Assembly: GCF_024171785.1 (NCBI RefSeq)
Contig: NZ_JAMTCK010000012.1
Location: forward strand, 1-64,000
Direction: 5' to 3'
Source of the DNA: Goodfellowiella coeruleoviolacea
GTDB lineage: Bacteria; Actinomycetota; Actinomycetes; Mycobacteriales; Pseudonocardiaceae
DNA length: 64,000 nt
The position numbers and the translations under genes were made by a program. Below the pieces are notes generated by a model. That model ran no database searches and was not told the DNA's origin. It was given only the letters and a program-made list of their open reading frames with translations. Each line of letters begins with the position of its first letter. Within the stretch, counting starts at the first letter, position 1. Shown one piece after another: positions 53,204 through 61,232 of this stretch.

Positions 53204-53695
53204 TCATTTCTGCTCTTCGTTTAGGTTGGGTGCCTCGATGTCATCGAGGTCTTCCACTTCATGCGCTGCCGGTTCGCTGTTAAAAGGATCTCGGCCTTGT
53301 TCAGCCAGTAGTTCGCATGAGTAGCAGCCGGGAAGTATTACGCCAGCCCACTCCGCACCCATCATCAACAGCCGGCTAACGTAAGCGGATCCTACGGGAC
53401 TGATCTGCACAAACTGGTTGTCAGCCCCCAGGATCCCAGCGTGCTGCTCGGTGACCCTGCGTAGGGCTTGTTGAGGGCTCTCTCCACTGCGTGCAGGGGT
53501 TCTGATGATCAGGCGGATAAGGTATTCGTTGTCCGCGTCCGAGTTCGCCGGGCCGGCTTCGAACCGCATGGCTTTCAGTCTGGCGGCAAGGGGTTGGCAG
53601 GCTTGAATAGCTTTGTGCAGATCGTTGGCTCGTAGGTAGATGTGTAGTCGGGTGACCACGTCGGTCTCGTTGAGGTACATCAGTGAGTCACACAC
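53204..53695 (-). CDS. Hypothetical protein with low GC content
   Basis: Protein of up to 163 aa (GTG 53695, or ATG 53680). GC content is well below that of the neighbours, suggesting transfer. Soluble, with a helical first half (LRANDLHKAIQACQPLAARL), a central part (LIRLIIRTPARSGESPQQ) and an acidic C-terminus (HEVEDLDDIEAPNLNEEQK). Two Cys in PGCYSCELL. I do not recognise a family; the ribosome site is ambiguous. Confidence 0.55.
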   Translation of the reverse strand: MCDSLMYLNETDVVTRLHIYLRANDLHKAIQACQPLAARLKAMRFEAGPANSDADNEYLIRLIIRTPARSGESPQQALRRVTEQHAGILGADNQFVQISPVGSAYVSRLLMMGAEWAGVILPGCYSCELLAEQGRDPFNSEPAAHEVEDLDDIEAPNLNEEQK

Positions 53696-53913
53696 CCTTC
53701 GGGTGAAAAGTTCGCGTTTTCCCTCCGTCTATTGAGAACAAGGCGAACTGATGCTTGGGATTTGGGATCTGAACGTCCCATCAGTTGAGCGAAGGCCAGC
53801 ACGGCCAGGGCGAGCCCCGGTCTGCGAAGGAGGGCGGTCATGGGAGTCCTGTTCTGGATGGAAGATGTTGGGATCGATCGGTGGTGGCTCGGCCCTGTGG
53901 GCCCGGGTTCCGC

Positions 53914-54687
53914 CTATGAGGTCGGCGACGTTGGGGCGTGCGCCTGCCGCTGTGTCGCGAGCCATTCCTCGAAGGTGGTTGGTGCGATGCGGACCCTCTC
54001 GCCAGGCAGCAGGACGTCGCCGGCCATGTCCGGGCCGAACAGCGTCGACCACGTCGGCACGAGCCTGATGCTGCGGTCTCGTGCCTCGTTGACGCGTCGG
54101 GCCATGTCCACCAGGTCCTGCGGTTCCGGTCCGGCGAGGTCGGGGTGGCGTCCCCGTGGCATGCCCGTCGCGATCTCGGTGAGGACGTCGGCCACGTCCG
54201 CGGGCGCGACCGGCTGTACGAGCAGCGGCGGGATCGTGGCGACGCCGTCCCGCTCGGTCCAACTCGTCACCGTCGCGGCGAAGTCGTGGAACTGCGTGGC
54301 CGGCACGATCGTCCACGGCACCGGGCCGGTGGCTACGAGGCGTTCCTGCTCCCGCTTGCCCGCGTAGTGGGCGTTACCCGCGACACGATCGATGCCGACA
54401 ATCGAGAGCAGCACGTGATGACGGACGTTGGCTCGTTTCTCCGCAGCGAGCAGATTTTGCGTGGCTGCGCGGAAGTACGTCACCGTCTCGGCCGGGTCGG
54501 CCGCCGGGCCGTTGGTGACATCGACCACCGTCTCGACCCCGCGCAGCGCGGCGGCGAGTCCCGCACCAGTCATGAGGTCCACCCCGAGCGAGCGACTGAT
54601 GCGCACGACCTCGTGCCCGTGCCGTTCGAGTGCGGTGACGGTGAGGGCGCCGATGTTTCCCGTTGCGCCGGCAACTGCGATTCGCAC
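53914..54687 (-). CDS. NAD(P)H-binding atypical SDR (NmrA-like)
   Basis: Protein of 257 aa from GTG 54687 (AGAGGAG 8 bp upstream). Rossmann start VRIAVAGATGNIGALTV (GxxGxxG) and the atypical-SDR middle HHVLLSIVGIDRVAGNAHYAGKREQE (with Y-x-x-x-K in YAGKR). Close to the NmrA/quinone-reductase group common beside MarR or LysR regulators in actinobacteria. Substrate unknown. Confidence 0.88.
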   Translation of the reverse strand: MRIAVAGATGNIGALTVTALERHGHEVVRISRSLGVDLMTGAGLAAALRGVETVVDVTNGPAADPAETVTYFRAATQNLLAAEKRANVRHHVLLSIVGIDRVAGNAHYAGKREQERLVATGPVPWTIVPATQFHDFAATVTSWTERDGVATIPPLLVQPVAPADVADVLTEIATGMPRGRHPDLAGPEPQDLVDMARRVNEARDRSIRLVPTWSTLFGPDMAGDVLLPGERVRIAPTTFEEWLATQRQAHAPTSPTS

Positions 54688-54798
54688 GACGATCACTCCT
54701 CTTTCTCCTGCCAGTCATGCGGCAGGCTTTTCCAGATCACTCATCTACAGGTCGTTGGGACAGTCGAGCGGCGATGTGGCTGCCGCGGACACGGTGGC

Positions 54799-55278
54799 TC
54801 AGGCAAGAACGGGGAAGTTGCGGCGGAAGGTGTTGTGTGGATCGCGGTCGCGCTTGATGTCGCGCAGTCGGCTCAGCGTGCCGGGGGTGAACACGTTGGC
54901 CAAGGTCTCGCTGGGAGTGAGAAAGGTGAAGGCTTGCGGCCGCTGATGGGAAGGGCGTCGGCGAGTGCGCGCTGCCTGGCGGTGATGGCCTGGGCCACCG
55001 CTGGACCGGTGGGAACGCCGAACAGGTAGAGCGCGTAGGGCTCGGTGAGTGGACCGTGCGGGCTGTCGGACGGGCGGGTGAACGCGCCGCCGAGGTGGCG
55101 GATCTGCGCGCTCAGCAGCGGGGCCGACCAGCAGGCCAACGCGGGATTCGGGCACGTGCAGGGCGCGGCTCATCGACGGCAGCAGCCCGGTGGGCAGGGT
55201 TTCGGTGGTGATCGTGGTGAAGGCGGCGGTGAACAGCACGGCCAGACCCGGGAGCGGGCGGCGGGCGACGGGACGCAT
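54799..55278 (-). pseudogene. Fused debris: MFS N-terminus joined to FAD-oxidoreductase C-terminus
   Basis: From 55278 the first ~50 codons are an MFS start (GLAVLFTAAFTTITTETLPTG). In another frame from ~55139 to ~54930 follows part of a berberine-bridge-type FAD oxidoreductase (LSAQIRHLGGAFTRPSDS, PYALYLFGVPTGP), and the end returns to the first frame as its BBE tail (LSRLRDIKRDRDPHNTFRRNFPV). A deletion joined two genes and a frameshift followed. Not functional. Confidence 0.85.
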
Positions 55279-55300
55279 GGTGGTCTCCTGGCTGCAGCCG

Positions 55301-56176
55301 CTACTTCCAGGTGCGGTCGACGAAGTCGGCGATCAGGGGTGCGATTTCGGGCAGGTGGGTTTCCAGGGCGAAGTGGCCGGTGTCGAACAGGTGCAGTTCG
55401 GCGTCGGGGAGATCGCGCAGGTAGGCGCGGGCGCCGGGTTCGGGGAAGAACGGGTCACCGACGCCCCAGGTGATGAGCGTCGGCGGGGTGTGCGTGCGGA
55501 GCCAGGTCTGCCAGCGGTCGTAGCGCTTGAGGTTCGAGTGGTAGTCGAACGCCAGCGCGACCTGCGCCTCCTTGCGGCCGGGCAGATCCAGGAAGTGCTG
55601 GTCGAGTGTCCAGCTGTCCGGGGTCAGCAGCGCCGGGTCGGGTACGCCGGTCTCGTACTGCGTGCGCGTGCCGGCGAGGGTCAGCAGATCGCGGATCGTC
55701 TCCTCCGCGCCGGGGGTCTGCGGGCGTAGCGCGATGAAGTCCCTGGCGCCGTCCGACAGGCCCTCGGCGTAGGCGTTGCCGTTCTGCACCACCAGGCCCG
55801 CGACCCACTCCGGGTGCAGCTCGGCGAGCCGGAAACCGACCGGTGCACCGAAGTCGAACACGTACATCACGAACCGGGTCAGGCCGAGCCCGTGCACGAA
55901 GCCCTCGGTGACGGCCGCGAGCTGGTCGAAGGAGTAGGTGAAGTCGTCTGGGGCCTCGGTGTGCCCGAAGCCGGGGTAGTCGGGCGCGATGAGTCGGTAT
56001 CGGGAGCCGAGGACGTCGATGAGGCGGCGGAACTGGTGGGAGCCGGACGGGAAGCCGTGCAGGAGCAACAGCACCGGCGCGTCGGGTCGCTCGGGCAGGG
56101 ACTCCCGGTAGAAGACCCGGACCCCGTCGACGTCGAGGTGGCGGTGGGCGGTGCGGGCGATCGGGGAGAGGACCAT
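55301..56176 (-). CDS. Alpha/beta hydrolase (haloalkane dehalogenase/epoxide hydrolase-like)
   Basis: Protein of 291 aa; ATG 56176 is set by GGAGG 8 bp upstream, while ATG 56206 would lie in the operator zone. Oxyanion HGFPSGSHQF, DYPGFGHTEAP, nucleophile elbow VMYVFDFGAPVGF with Asp as nucleophile (the form in dehalogenases and epoxide hydrolases), WGVGDPFFPEPGA and the catalytic His in DTGHFALETH. The dehalogenase halide-binding Trp of the elbow (normally DWG) is Phe here, so dehalogenation is doubtful. Divergent from a CGNR regulator with a shared operator array. Confidence 0.9.
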   Translation of the reverse strand: MVLSPIARTAHRHLDVDGVRVFYRESLPERPDAPVLLLLHGFPSGSHQFRRLIDVLGSRYRLIAPDYPGFGHTEAPDDFTYSFDQLAAVTEGFVHGLGLTRFVMYVFDFGAPVGFRLAELHPEWVAGLVVQNGNAYAEGLSDGARDFIALRPQTPGAEETIRDLLTLAGTRTQYETGVPDPALLTPDSWTLDQHFLDLPGRKEAQVALAFDYHSNLKRYDRWQTWLRTHTPPTLITWGVGDPFFPEPGARAYLRDLPDAELHLFDTGHFALETHLPEIAPLIADFVDRTWK

Positions 56177-56178
56177 CT

Positions 56179-56257
56179 CTAATGCCTCCAGTTCGTGATG
56201 ATGCATTAGGTATAGCGATCAGGGACCTAATGCGTCAACTCGTCGATGTAGCATTAG
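56179..56257. promoter_or_regulatory. Four heptamers in exact 24-bp register between divergent genes
   Basis: CTAATGC (56179-56185), GCATTAG (56203-56209), CTAATGC (56227-56233) and GCATTAG (56251-56257): same heptamer, alternating orientation, start-to-start distance 24 bp each time. The middle pair extends to GCATTAGGT/ACCTAATGC. The array fills the 85 bp between the two start codons, with 2 and 4 bp left at the ends. Confidence 0.88.
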
Positions 56258-56261
56258 TGGC

Positions 56262-56828
56262 GTGAGTGATCTCATCCCGCTGACCGGGGAACCACTGACC
56301 CTCGATCTGGTCAACACCCGCCCGACGGGGGGTGACCTCCTGGCAACCCCCGCCGACCTGCGGACCTGGCTGACGCTGCAGGCCGATCGGTTCGACGAGG
56401 CCCGTGACTTCGCTGCCACCGAACCGACCGCGAACGACGTGGCCGCCGTGCGACGTGTCCGCGATCACGCCGCCCGCGTCCTCGACCACGTCCGCCGTGG
56501 AAGGCGACCAGCCGCGGATGACCTGAGCGCCCTCAACCAGTTCCAGCGCGCCGCGCCCACGGTCACCGAACTCGACTGGGGTGGTGAAGCGGTCACCGCG
56601 ACCCGCCGCCGGATCGGGACCCCCGGAGAGCAGCTGGCGGCGTGGCTTGCCGAGGCCGCCGCCGAGTTCCTGGCCGACCCGGCGGTCACTCGGGTTCGCG
56701 AGTGCGCGGCCGACGACTGCGTGATGCTGTTCCTGCCCACCCATCCGCGCCGCCGCTGGTGCTCGGCCAGCCGGTGCGGCAACCGCGTCCGTGTCGCCCG
56801 CCACTACCAGCGCCACAAGTCGTCATGA
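56262..56828 (+). CDS. CGNR zinc-finger (ABATE domain) regulator
   Basis: Protein of 188 aa from GTG 56262. N-terminal ABATE-type domain (GEPLTLDLVNTRPTGGDLLATP) and C-terminal CGNR finger: CAADDCVMLFLP and RRRWCSASRCGNRVRVARHY, giving C-x4-C and C-x4-C with the CGNR box. These are actinobacterial transcription regulators by their domain content. Divergent from the hydrolase and starting 4 bp after the last operator heptamer, so it is the likely regulator of both. Confidence 0.92.
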   Translation: MSDLIPLTGEPLTLDLVNTRPTGGDLLATPADLRTWLTLQADRFDEARDFAATEPTANDVAAVRRVRDHAARVLDHVRRGRRPAADDLSALNQFQRAAPTVTELDWGGEAVTATRRRIGTPGEQLAAWLAEAAAEFLADPAVTRVRECAADDCVMLFLPTHPRRRWCSASRCGNRVRVARHYQRHKSS

Positions 56829-57260
56829 CCCCGCCTTCGGTGGCTCCCGCCATCTGCTGGTTTCCGACGTAGCCGTCGACCGGCGGGGCCAAGCTCCGGC
56901 TGCCGCGGTCCGCACCGCCTGGCGTGCGGCGTCCGCTGCCGGATCTCGTCGACCAGGTGTGCTGCCCGTGAGGTTCGGTACGCGGGTGGCGGGCCTGGTG
57001 GACGCGGTGCCGTTCTTGGCGACGACTCCCGCACCTCCGCACGCGACAGCTACCGCGTGGACGCCACCACCGGAGTGGTGGGCAGCGCGATCATCACCCG
57101 CCCCTGTCGTGGAAACGACAACCAGCGACCGCACGCGTGGTCGCGGTCAAGGTTGATCTCCCGCGAGGCACGCGCGTACTCGGACTCGGACGGCTCCCTG
57201 GCGAGCAGGGCGGCTCAGGCCTGCGGCGCGGTGGGGCGAGCGGCATCCCCGGTCTTGATA
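56829..57260. other. Intergenic region, possibly gene debris
   Basis: 432 bp without a gene I can support. Short in-frame pieces look protein-like (RVDATTGVVGSAII) but break quickly and match nothing I know. Confidence 0.4.
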
Positions 57261-57289
57261 GTTAACGCTGCAACAGTTAACGTGTTAAC
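57261..57289. promoter_or_regulatory. Three GTTAAC sites at the MarR start
   Basis: GTTAAC at 57261-57266, 57276-57281 and 57284-57289, the last ending one base before the ATG. The last two form a near-palindromic pair two bases apart. Probable autoregulatory MarR operator. Confidence 0.65.
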
Positions 57290-57290
57290 C

Positions 57291-57731
57291 ATGAGTGGGC
57301 TGAAGCGGGAGAGCACGCTGGAGCTGATGCGGTGGGTCGTGTGGGCGCAGCGACGCAGCGCCGATGACTGGATCCGGGAACGCGGCCTCACCCACGAGCA
57401 GAGCGCCGTGTTGGCGTACCTGGCCCAGAACCCGGATGCCATCCAGCGTGACCTCGCGCGGGCCACGCGCACCAGCGCCCCGGCCGTCTCGCGGCTCCTG
57501 GCCGGGCTGGAGCGGCGCGGGCTCGTGGAGCGCCGGACGCAGGAGGATGACACGCGCAGCCGCCGCGTGCACATCACCCCAGCGGGCTCCGCGCTGATCC
57601 AGGGCTTTGGCGAAGCCATGCACCATGTCGAGGAGACGATCCTCGCGCCGCTGGACGCCGCGGACCAGGCGCGGCTCCACGACCTCCTGGAGCGGATCGC
57701 ATCCCAGCTTGAGCCGCCCAGCTTGCCCTGA
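57291..57731 (+). CDS. MarR family transcriptional regulator
   Basis: Protein of 146 aa from ATG 57291. Winged helix: GLTHEQSAVLAYLAQNPDAIQRDLARATRTSAPAVSRLLAGLERRGLVERR, then the wing TQEDDTRSRRVHITPAG (key D-x-R-S-R-R). It stands 84 bp before the flavin monooxygenase gene in the same direction and is probably its regulator. Confidence 0.93.
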   Translation: MSGLKRESTLELMRWVVWAQRRSADDWIRERGLTHEQSAVLAYLAQNPDAIQRDLARATRTSAPAVSRLLAGLERRGLVERRTQEDDTRSRRVHITPAGSALIQGFGEAMHHVEETILAPLDAADQARLHDLLERIASQLEPPSLP

Positions 57732-57815
57732 CCCGGCCCCTGGTACTCCGCGCGGTGGCCGGCAACTCCCGCTGGCAGGACCGCGGTTCATCCACCTGCA
57801 GCAAGGAACGCACGC

Positions 57816-58901
57816 ATGACTCAGATCACGATCATCGGTGCCGGTCTCGCGGGACTGACACTGGCACGAACCCTGGCGGTTCACGGAATCCCGTCCACTG
57901 TGTACGAGGCGGAGGCGTCCGCGCAGGCCCGAGGCCAGGGCGGCATGCTCGACATCCACGACTACAACGGACAGCACGGGATCCGTGCCGCCGACCTGAT
58001 GGACGGCTTCCGAGCCATCATCCTCGAAGGTCGCCAGGCATCCCGGGACGTGGCACCGGACGGCACCATCCTGGCGGACCAGCCCGACGACCCCGCCGGG
58101 GGCCGCCCCGAGGTGCAGCGCGGTGAACTCCGACAGTTGCTGCTGGAATCCCTCCCCGCCGACACGGTCGTCTGGGGCCACAAGACCCAGCACGTTCGGA
58201 CCCTTGTGGACGGTCGGCACGAAGTGACCTTCGCCAACGGGTCGACGATCGTCACCGACATCCTCGTCGGTGCCGACGGTGCCTGGTCGAAGGTCCGGCC
58301 GCTGCTCTCCGACGCCACGCCCAGCTACGCCGGACGCTCGATGGTCGAGACGTACCTGTACGAGAGCGGCACCCGGCATCCCGCGACCCTGGCGCTGGTC
58401 GGCGGTGGGTCGATGACCGCCTACGACGAAACCACCGGCATCGGTCTTGGCGTGCAGCGCGAGCGCGCGGACACCCTGCACTCCTACGCCATGTTCGACC
58501 AGCCGCTCGACTGGTTCGCGGGCATCGACTTCACCGACGGCCCCTCAGCCGCCCGCACCATCGCGGCGATGTTCGAGGGGTGGGCGCCGGAACTCGTCGC
58601 GCTGGTCGCGGACAGCGATGTCCCGCCGGTTTTCCGCCCCTTGTACGGGCTGCCGATCGGGCACCGCTGGGAGCACGTGCCCGGGGTCACGCTCATCGGC
58701 GACGCCGCCCACCTGGCACCGCCGGACGGCGAGGGAGCGAACTGGGCGCTCTTCGACGCCGGCCAGCTCGGCACCGCCATCGCCGCACAGCCCGAGGACG
58801 TCGACGCGGCCATCCGCGCCTACGAGGCCGCGCTGTTCCCGAGGAACACCGCCACCGCCACCGCGGCCGCGGCCTACTACCCCGACTTCACACCGCACTG
58901 A
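57816..58901 (+). CDS. TetX-like FAD-dependent monooxygenase
   Basis: Protein of 361 aa from ATG 57816 (CAAGGA 9 bp upstream). Class A flavoprotein monooxygenase: FAD site TIIGAGLAGLTLARTLAVHG (GxGxxG), NADPH/FAD loop ILVGADGAWSKVR and the second FAD motif TLIGDAAHLAPPDGEGAN. Several blocks recall the tetracycline monooxygenase TetX: GGMLDIHDYNGQ, RGELRQLLLESLPADTVVW, and the end YYPDFTPH. TetX inactivates tetracyclines by hydroxylation, but actinobacterial relatives may act on other aromatics. Whether this one uses tetracyclines is untested. Confidence 0.85.
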   Translation: MTQITIIGAGLAGLTLARTLAVHGIPSTVYEAEASAQARGQGGMLDIHDYNGQHGIRAADLMDGFRAIILEGRQASRDVAPDGTILADQPDDPAGGRPEVQRGELRQLLLESLPADTVVWGHKTQHVRTLVDGRHEVTFANGSTIVTDILVGADGAWSKVRPLLSDATPSYAGRSMVETYLYESGTRHPATLALVGGGSMTAYDETTGIGLGVQRERADTLHSYAMFDQPLDWFAGIDFTDGPSAARTIAAMFEGWAPELVALVADSDVPPVFRPLYGLPIGHRWEHVPGVTLIGDAAHLAPPDGEGANWALFDAGQLGTAIAAQPEDVDAAIRAYEAALFPRNTATATAAAAYYPDFTPH

Positions 58902-58923
58902 CCACAGCAACCAGGTCGTGTCC

Positions 58924-59208
58924 TCAAAGCCACAGGAGCGGGGTGGTCAGGTCGATCACGGCTTGGTGGGACAGTGCGGTCTTGTCATCACGCGCGGCGA
59001 TGGCGGCCGGGATGGGGCGGGTGATGAACTGTGCCTGTCCGCCGGTCCGGAAGGGTGCGGTGACCATGGTGCGGGCGATCTCGGCCGCGGCGGCGGCGCC
59101 GTGGTCGTGGCGGACCAGGTGCAGGCACAGGTCGATGCCGGCGGCCACGCCCGCCGAGGTCCACACGGCGCCGTCCCCGACGAACAGGACGTTGGGGTCC
59201 ACGATCAC
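58924..59208 (-). pseudogene. Fragment of a GlxA/AraC-type regulator
   Basis: Encodes IVDPNVLFVGDGAVWTSAG and about 65 following residues of the DJ-1/PfpI-like domain of the intact regulator at 61955-62920, then unrelated sequence. The shared part is an exact DNA repeat. No HTH, no proper start: a dead fragment. Confidence 0.88.
59002..59208. repeat. 207-bp exact direct repeat, copy 1
   Basis: Identical to 62300-62506 at every base compared; after one mismatch the match continues for four bases. Offset 3298 bp. Confidence 0.93.
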
Positions 59209-59211
59209 CTC

Positions 59212-59362
59212 GGTTGCGCAGCTGTCTATGCCTGGCGTTGAGCTTGGCCACTCGGTCGGCGAGCTGGTCCGGGTCGAGGTCTCCGTTCTCGAACGCGTCG
59301 AGGTAGCGGTCGATCTTGGCGGACCTCTTGGTGAGGTCGGCTGCCCTCGCCGCTGCCGCGGC
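59212..59362 (-). pseudogene. Fragment of a serine recombinase C-terminal coil
   Basis: About 50 codons reading ARAADLTKRSAKIDRYLDAF, ENGDLDPDQLADRVAKLNAR: the coiled-coil zinc-ribbon tail typical of serine recombinases. Joined without a break to capsid sequence upstream and, at 59209-59213, to the AraC-type fragment. Confidence 0.7.
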
Positions 59363-59666
59363 CAAGGCCGACTGGCGGGTGTAGGAGATGTCCGGGCTTT
59401 CCTGGTGGATCTCCACGACGTTGCGCGTGTTCCAGCGGACTTGGTTCTCCGCCGGTGGCGCGGCGGCTCCTTCCAGTCGCTGACGGTTCTTGTCGGGCTG
59501 CGCAGGTCGTATGCCTGCCAGGTGAAGGACGGGCGTTGGCTTCGACGCCGCCGGTCAGGCCGCCGATGGTGCTGACGAAGGGGGTGTCGGCGGACGTGAT
59601 GGCGAACAGTTCCCCGACGTAGTGCGGCGTGTTGAAGGTGTCCGCCATCCCCACAATTCCGGGCAT
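59363..59666 (-). pseudogene. N-terminal fragment of a phage major capsid protein (SU10/DUF5309-like)
   Basis: From ATG 59666 (AAAGGA upstream): MADTFNTPHYVGELFAITSA, DTPFVSTIGGLTGG. After two frameshifts (near 59525 and 59490) it continues as FTWQAYDLR, PDKNRQRLEG and QVRWNTRNVVEIHQES, all typical of this capsid family, before switching to recombinase sequence at ~59362. Prophage debris. Confidence 0.82.
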
Positions 59667-59936
59667 GGTAAGTCCTTTCGGGAGAAAATGGGGCGAGATG
59701 ACTTCACCGCAAGGCGATCTCTGGTGGGAGCTGGCAGCGCGTTGGAGTCATCTTCGGCCCCACGGAACACGAATTCCTTTCTAGTCTTAATCTTTAGCCT
59801 GGCGGGAAATTCACGCTGTGTCCGTTAACTGATCCGGAACTGAATCGATGCGGTCGCCCGGCATGATGTGCACTAGTGGTGTGAGAATAGTGGTGGAAGT
59901 AGCAGAAGTGGAAGAACTGGGGGTGACTTGGCTGTG

Positions 59937-60410
59937 ATGACGATGTTGGCGCGGCGGCACGGTGTCCGCATGCGGCGATCACTACTGGTAGGCGCTGTGG
60001 GTGCGGTGGCGCTGCTGGGAACGAGCCAGGTGCCGGCGCAGTCGGTGGAGATCGCGACTGTGGCTTTGACGACCGGCACGGCGAGCGGGGCCAGCGGCGC
60101 CCAGGACAAGGTGTGGGTCCGGCTGTGCAGTCCGAACCTGTCAGACTGCAACAGTCCCAGCGATGCATTCGTACTCGGCGACCTGGAAGCCGGCATCACG
60201 AAGACCAATTATCTTGCTCCCCTGACCGCGGCCCAGTACGACCCCCACTGGGTGTCGATCCAATTCGAACGGCACAACTGGGACAACTGGCAGCTCGCGG
60301 GGGTGCGTGTGCACACTCCCCACGGCGATTTCTGTCCTCCTGCGAAGGCGCTTCCGACCTGGTTCGAGGGTGACGGCACCACGAATCTGCCACTGCATGC
60401 TTGTTCGTGA
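59937..60410 (+). CDS. Small secreted protein, function unknown
   Basis: Protein of 157 aa from ATG 59937 (GTG 59934 possible). A signal peptide (RRSLLVGAVGAVALLGTSQV, cut probably after PAQS) precedes a ~120-residue domain with four Cys (WVRLCSPNLSDC, DFCPP, LHACS), probably two disulfides, and many aromatic residues (HWVSIQFERHNWDNWQLAGV). It precedes the I36/CBM2-like gene by 48 bp in the same direction, likely one transcript. No family recognised. Confidence 0.75.
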   Translation: MTMLARRHGVRMRRSLLVGAVGAVALLGTSQVPAQSVEIATVALTTGTASGASGAQDKVWVRLCSPNLSDCNSPSDAFVLGDLEAGITKTNYLAPLTAAQYDPHWVSIQFERHNWDNWQLAGVRVHTPHGDFCPPAKALPTWFEGDGTTNLPLHACS

Positions 60411-60458
60411 CGACAGTTGGTAGTCAGTACGCGTGACCAAAAAAGAGAGGTAACAGTC

Positions 60459-61175
60459 ATGTCGGGTAAAGGACTTCAGCACGGTAAAGGTGTTGACGCA
60501 TGCCCGGAGGGTTCCCTCTGCCTGTACCGGGACGAGGAGTACAACACCCTTTCATCCGAGGATCGACAAAAGATCCTAGTCATTCCGGATGGTGAATACA
60601 TCGACGACTTCGCTGACTACGGTTTCAACTACACTGATGACGGTGTGTCGTCCGTCGTGAACAAAACGGGAAAGCACAACACCCTCTTCTCGAAGGCAAA
60701 ACAACAGGGTGACGAACTCGACATCGACGCCGCCGCCCGGATGCCGGACCTGCGCAAGATTCCCCACCAGGGTGGCGGGAACTGGAACGACAGGGCCGAG
60801 TCCGCGCTCGCGGCGCCACCGACGCCGCTGACAGTTTCCCAGAAACTCCGGGGTCATTGGATGAAAGGCGCCGGGCCCTCCTACATCTATTCCTTCGAAT
60901 TGACGATCAACGCAAGGAAGGAAGGGATCGAGGTGTGGACCCTGAGCTTCGGCGTTGAGAAGGGCGTGACACTCGATCCGGATTGGGCGACCACATTCAA
61001 GTGGGCCACGATCGTGAAGGACGGCTCCGACGGTACCGTGGTCATCAAGAACACCGACCCCACGCACAAAGTCGCACCTAACAAGCCCCTGCCTGTTGAC
61101 ATCCAGCTCCTCTGCCCCGGGCAAAGCACCACCTACGAGACCTTGCACAACCCCACCGCCACCGAGAATCAATGA
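60459..61175 (+). CDS. Peptidase inhibitor I36-like protein with CBM2-like C-terminal domain
   Basis: Protein of 238 aa from ATG 60459 (AGAGAGG upstream). Residues ~12-80 (CPEGSLCLYRDEEYN, DDGVSSVVNKTGK) match the I36/beta-gamma-crystallin pattern of Streptomyces peptidase inhibitors, here without a signal peptide. Residues ~140-230 (IYSFELTINARKEGIEVWTL, WATTFKWA, VVIKNTDPTHKVAPNKPLPV) resemble the beta-sandwich of family-2 carbohydrate-binding modules. GC is lower than in the core genes. Function unknown; the missing signal peptide next to a secreted partner is puzzling. Confidence 0.7.
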   Translation: MSGKGLQHGKGVDACPEGSLCLYRDEEYNTLSSEDRQKILVIPDGEYIDDFADYGFNYTDDGVSSVVNKTGKHNTLFSKAKQQGDELDIDAAARMPDLRKIPHQGGGNWNDRAESALAAPPTPLTVSQKLRGHWMKGAGPSYIYSFELTINARKEGIEVWTLSFGVEKGVTLDPDWATTFKWATIVKDGSDGTVVIKNTDPTHKVAPNKPLPVDIQLLCPGQSTTYETLHNPTATENQ

Positions 61176-61232
61176 GGCCCAGCACGGCGTGGACCAGAGG
61201 GAACGGTCGGCGGCCGGGGGTTACAAGGGGCC

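Noticed and set aside
52931-53224. 97-codon forward frame in the low-GC gap
   Set aside because: TTG start without ribosome site and no recognisable features; TTGACA at 52931 looks like a -35 element but has no -10 at the right distance.
55301-56176. Haloalkane dehalogenase
   Set aside because: The nucleophile is Asp, but the neighbouring halide-binding Trp is Phe; only a general alpha/beta hydrolase call is made.
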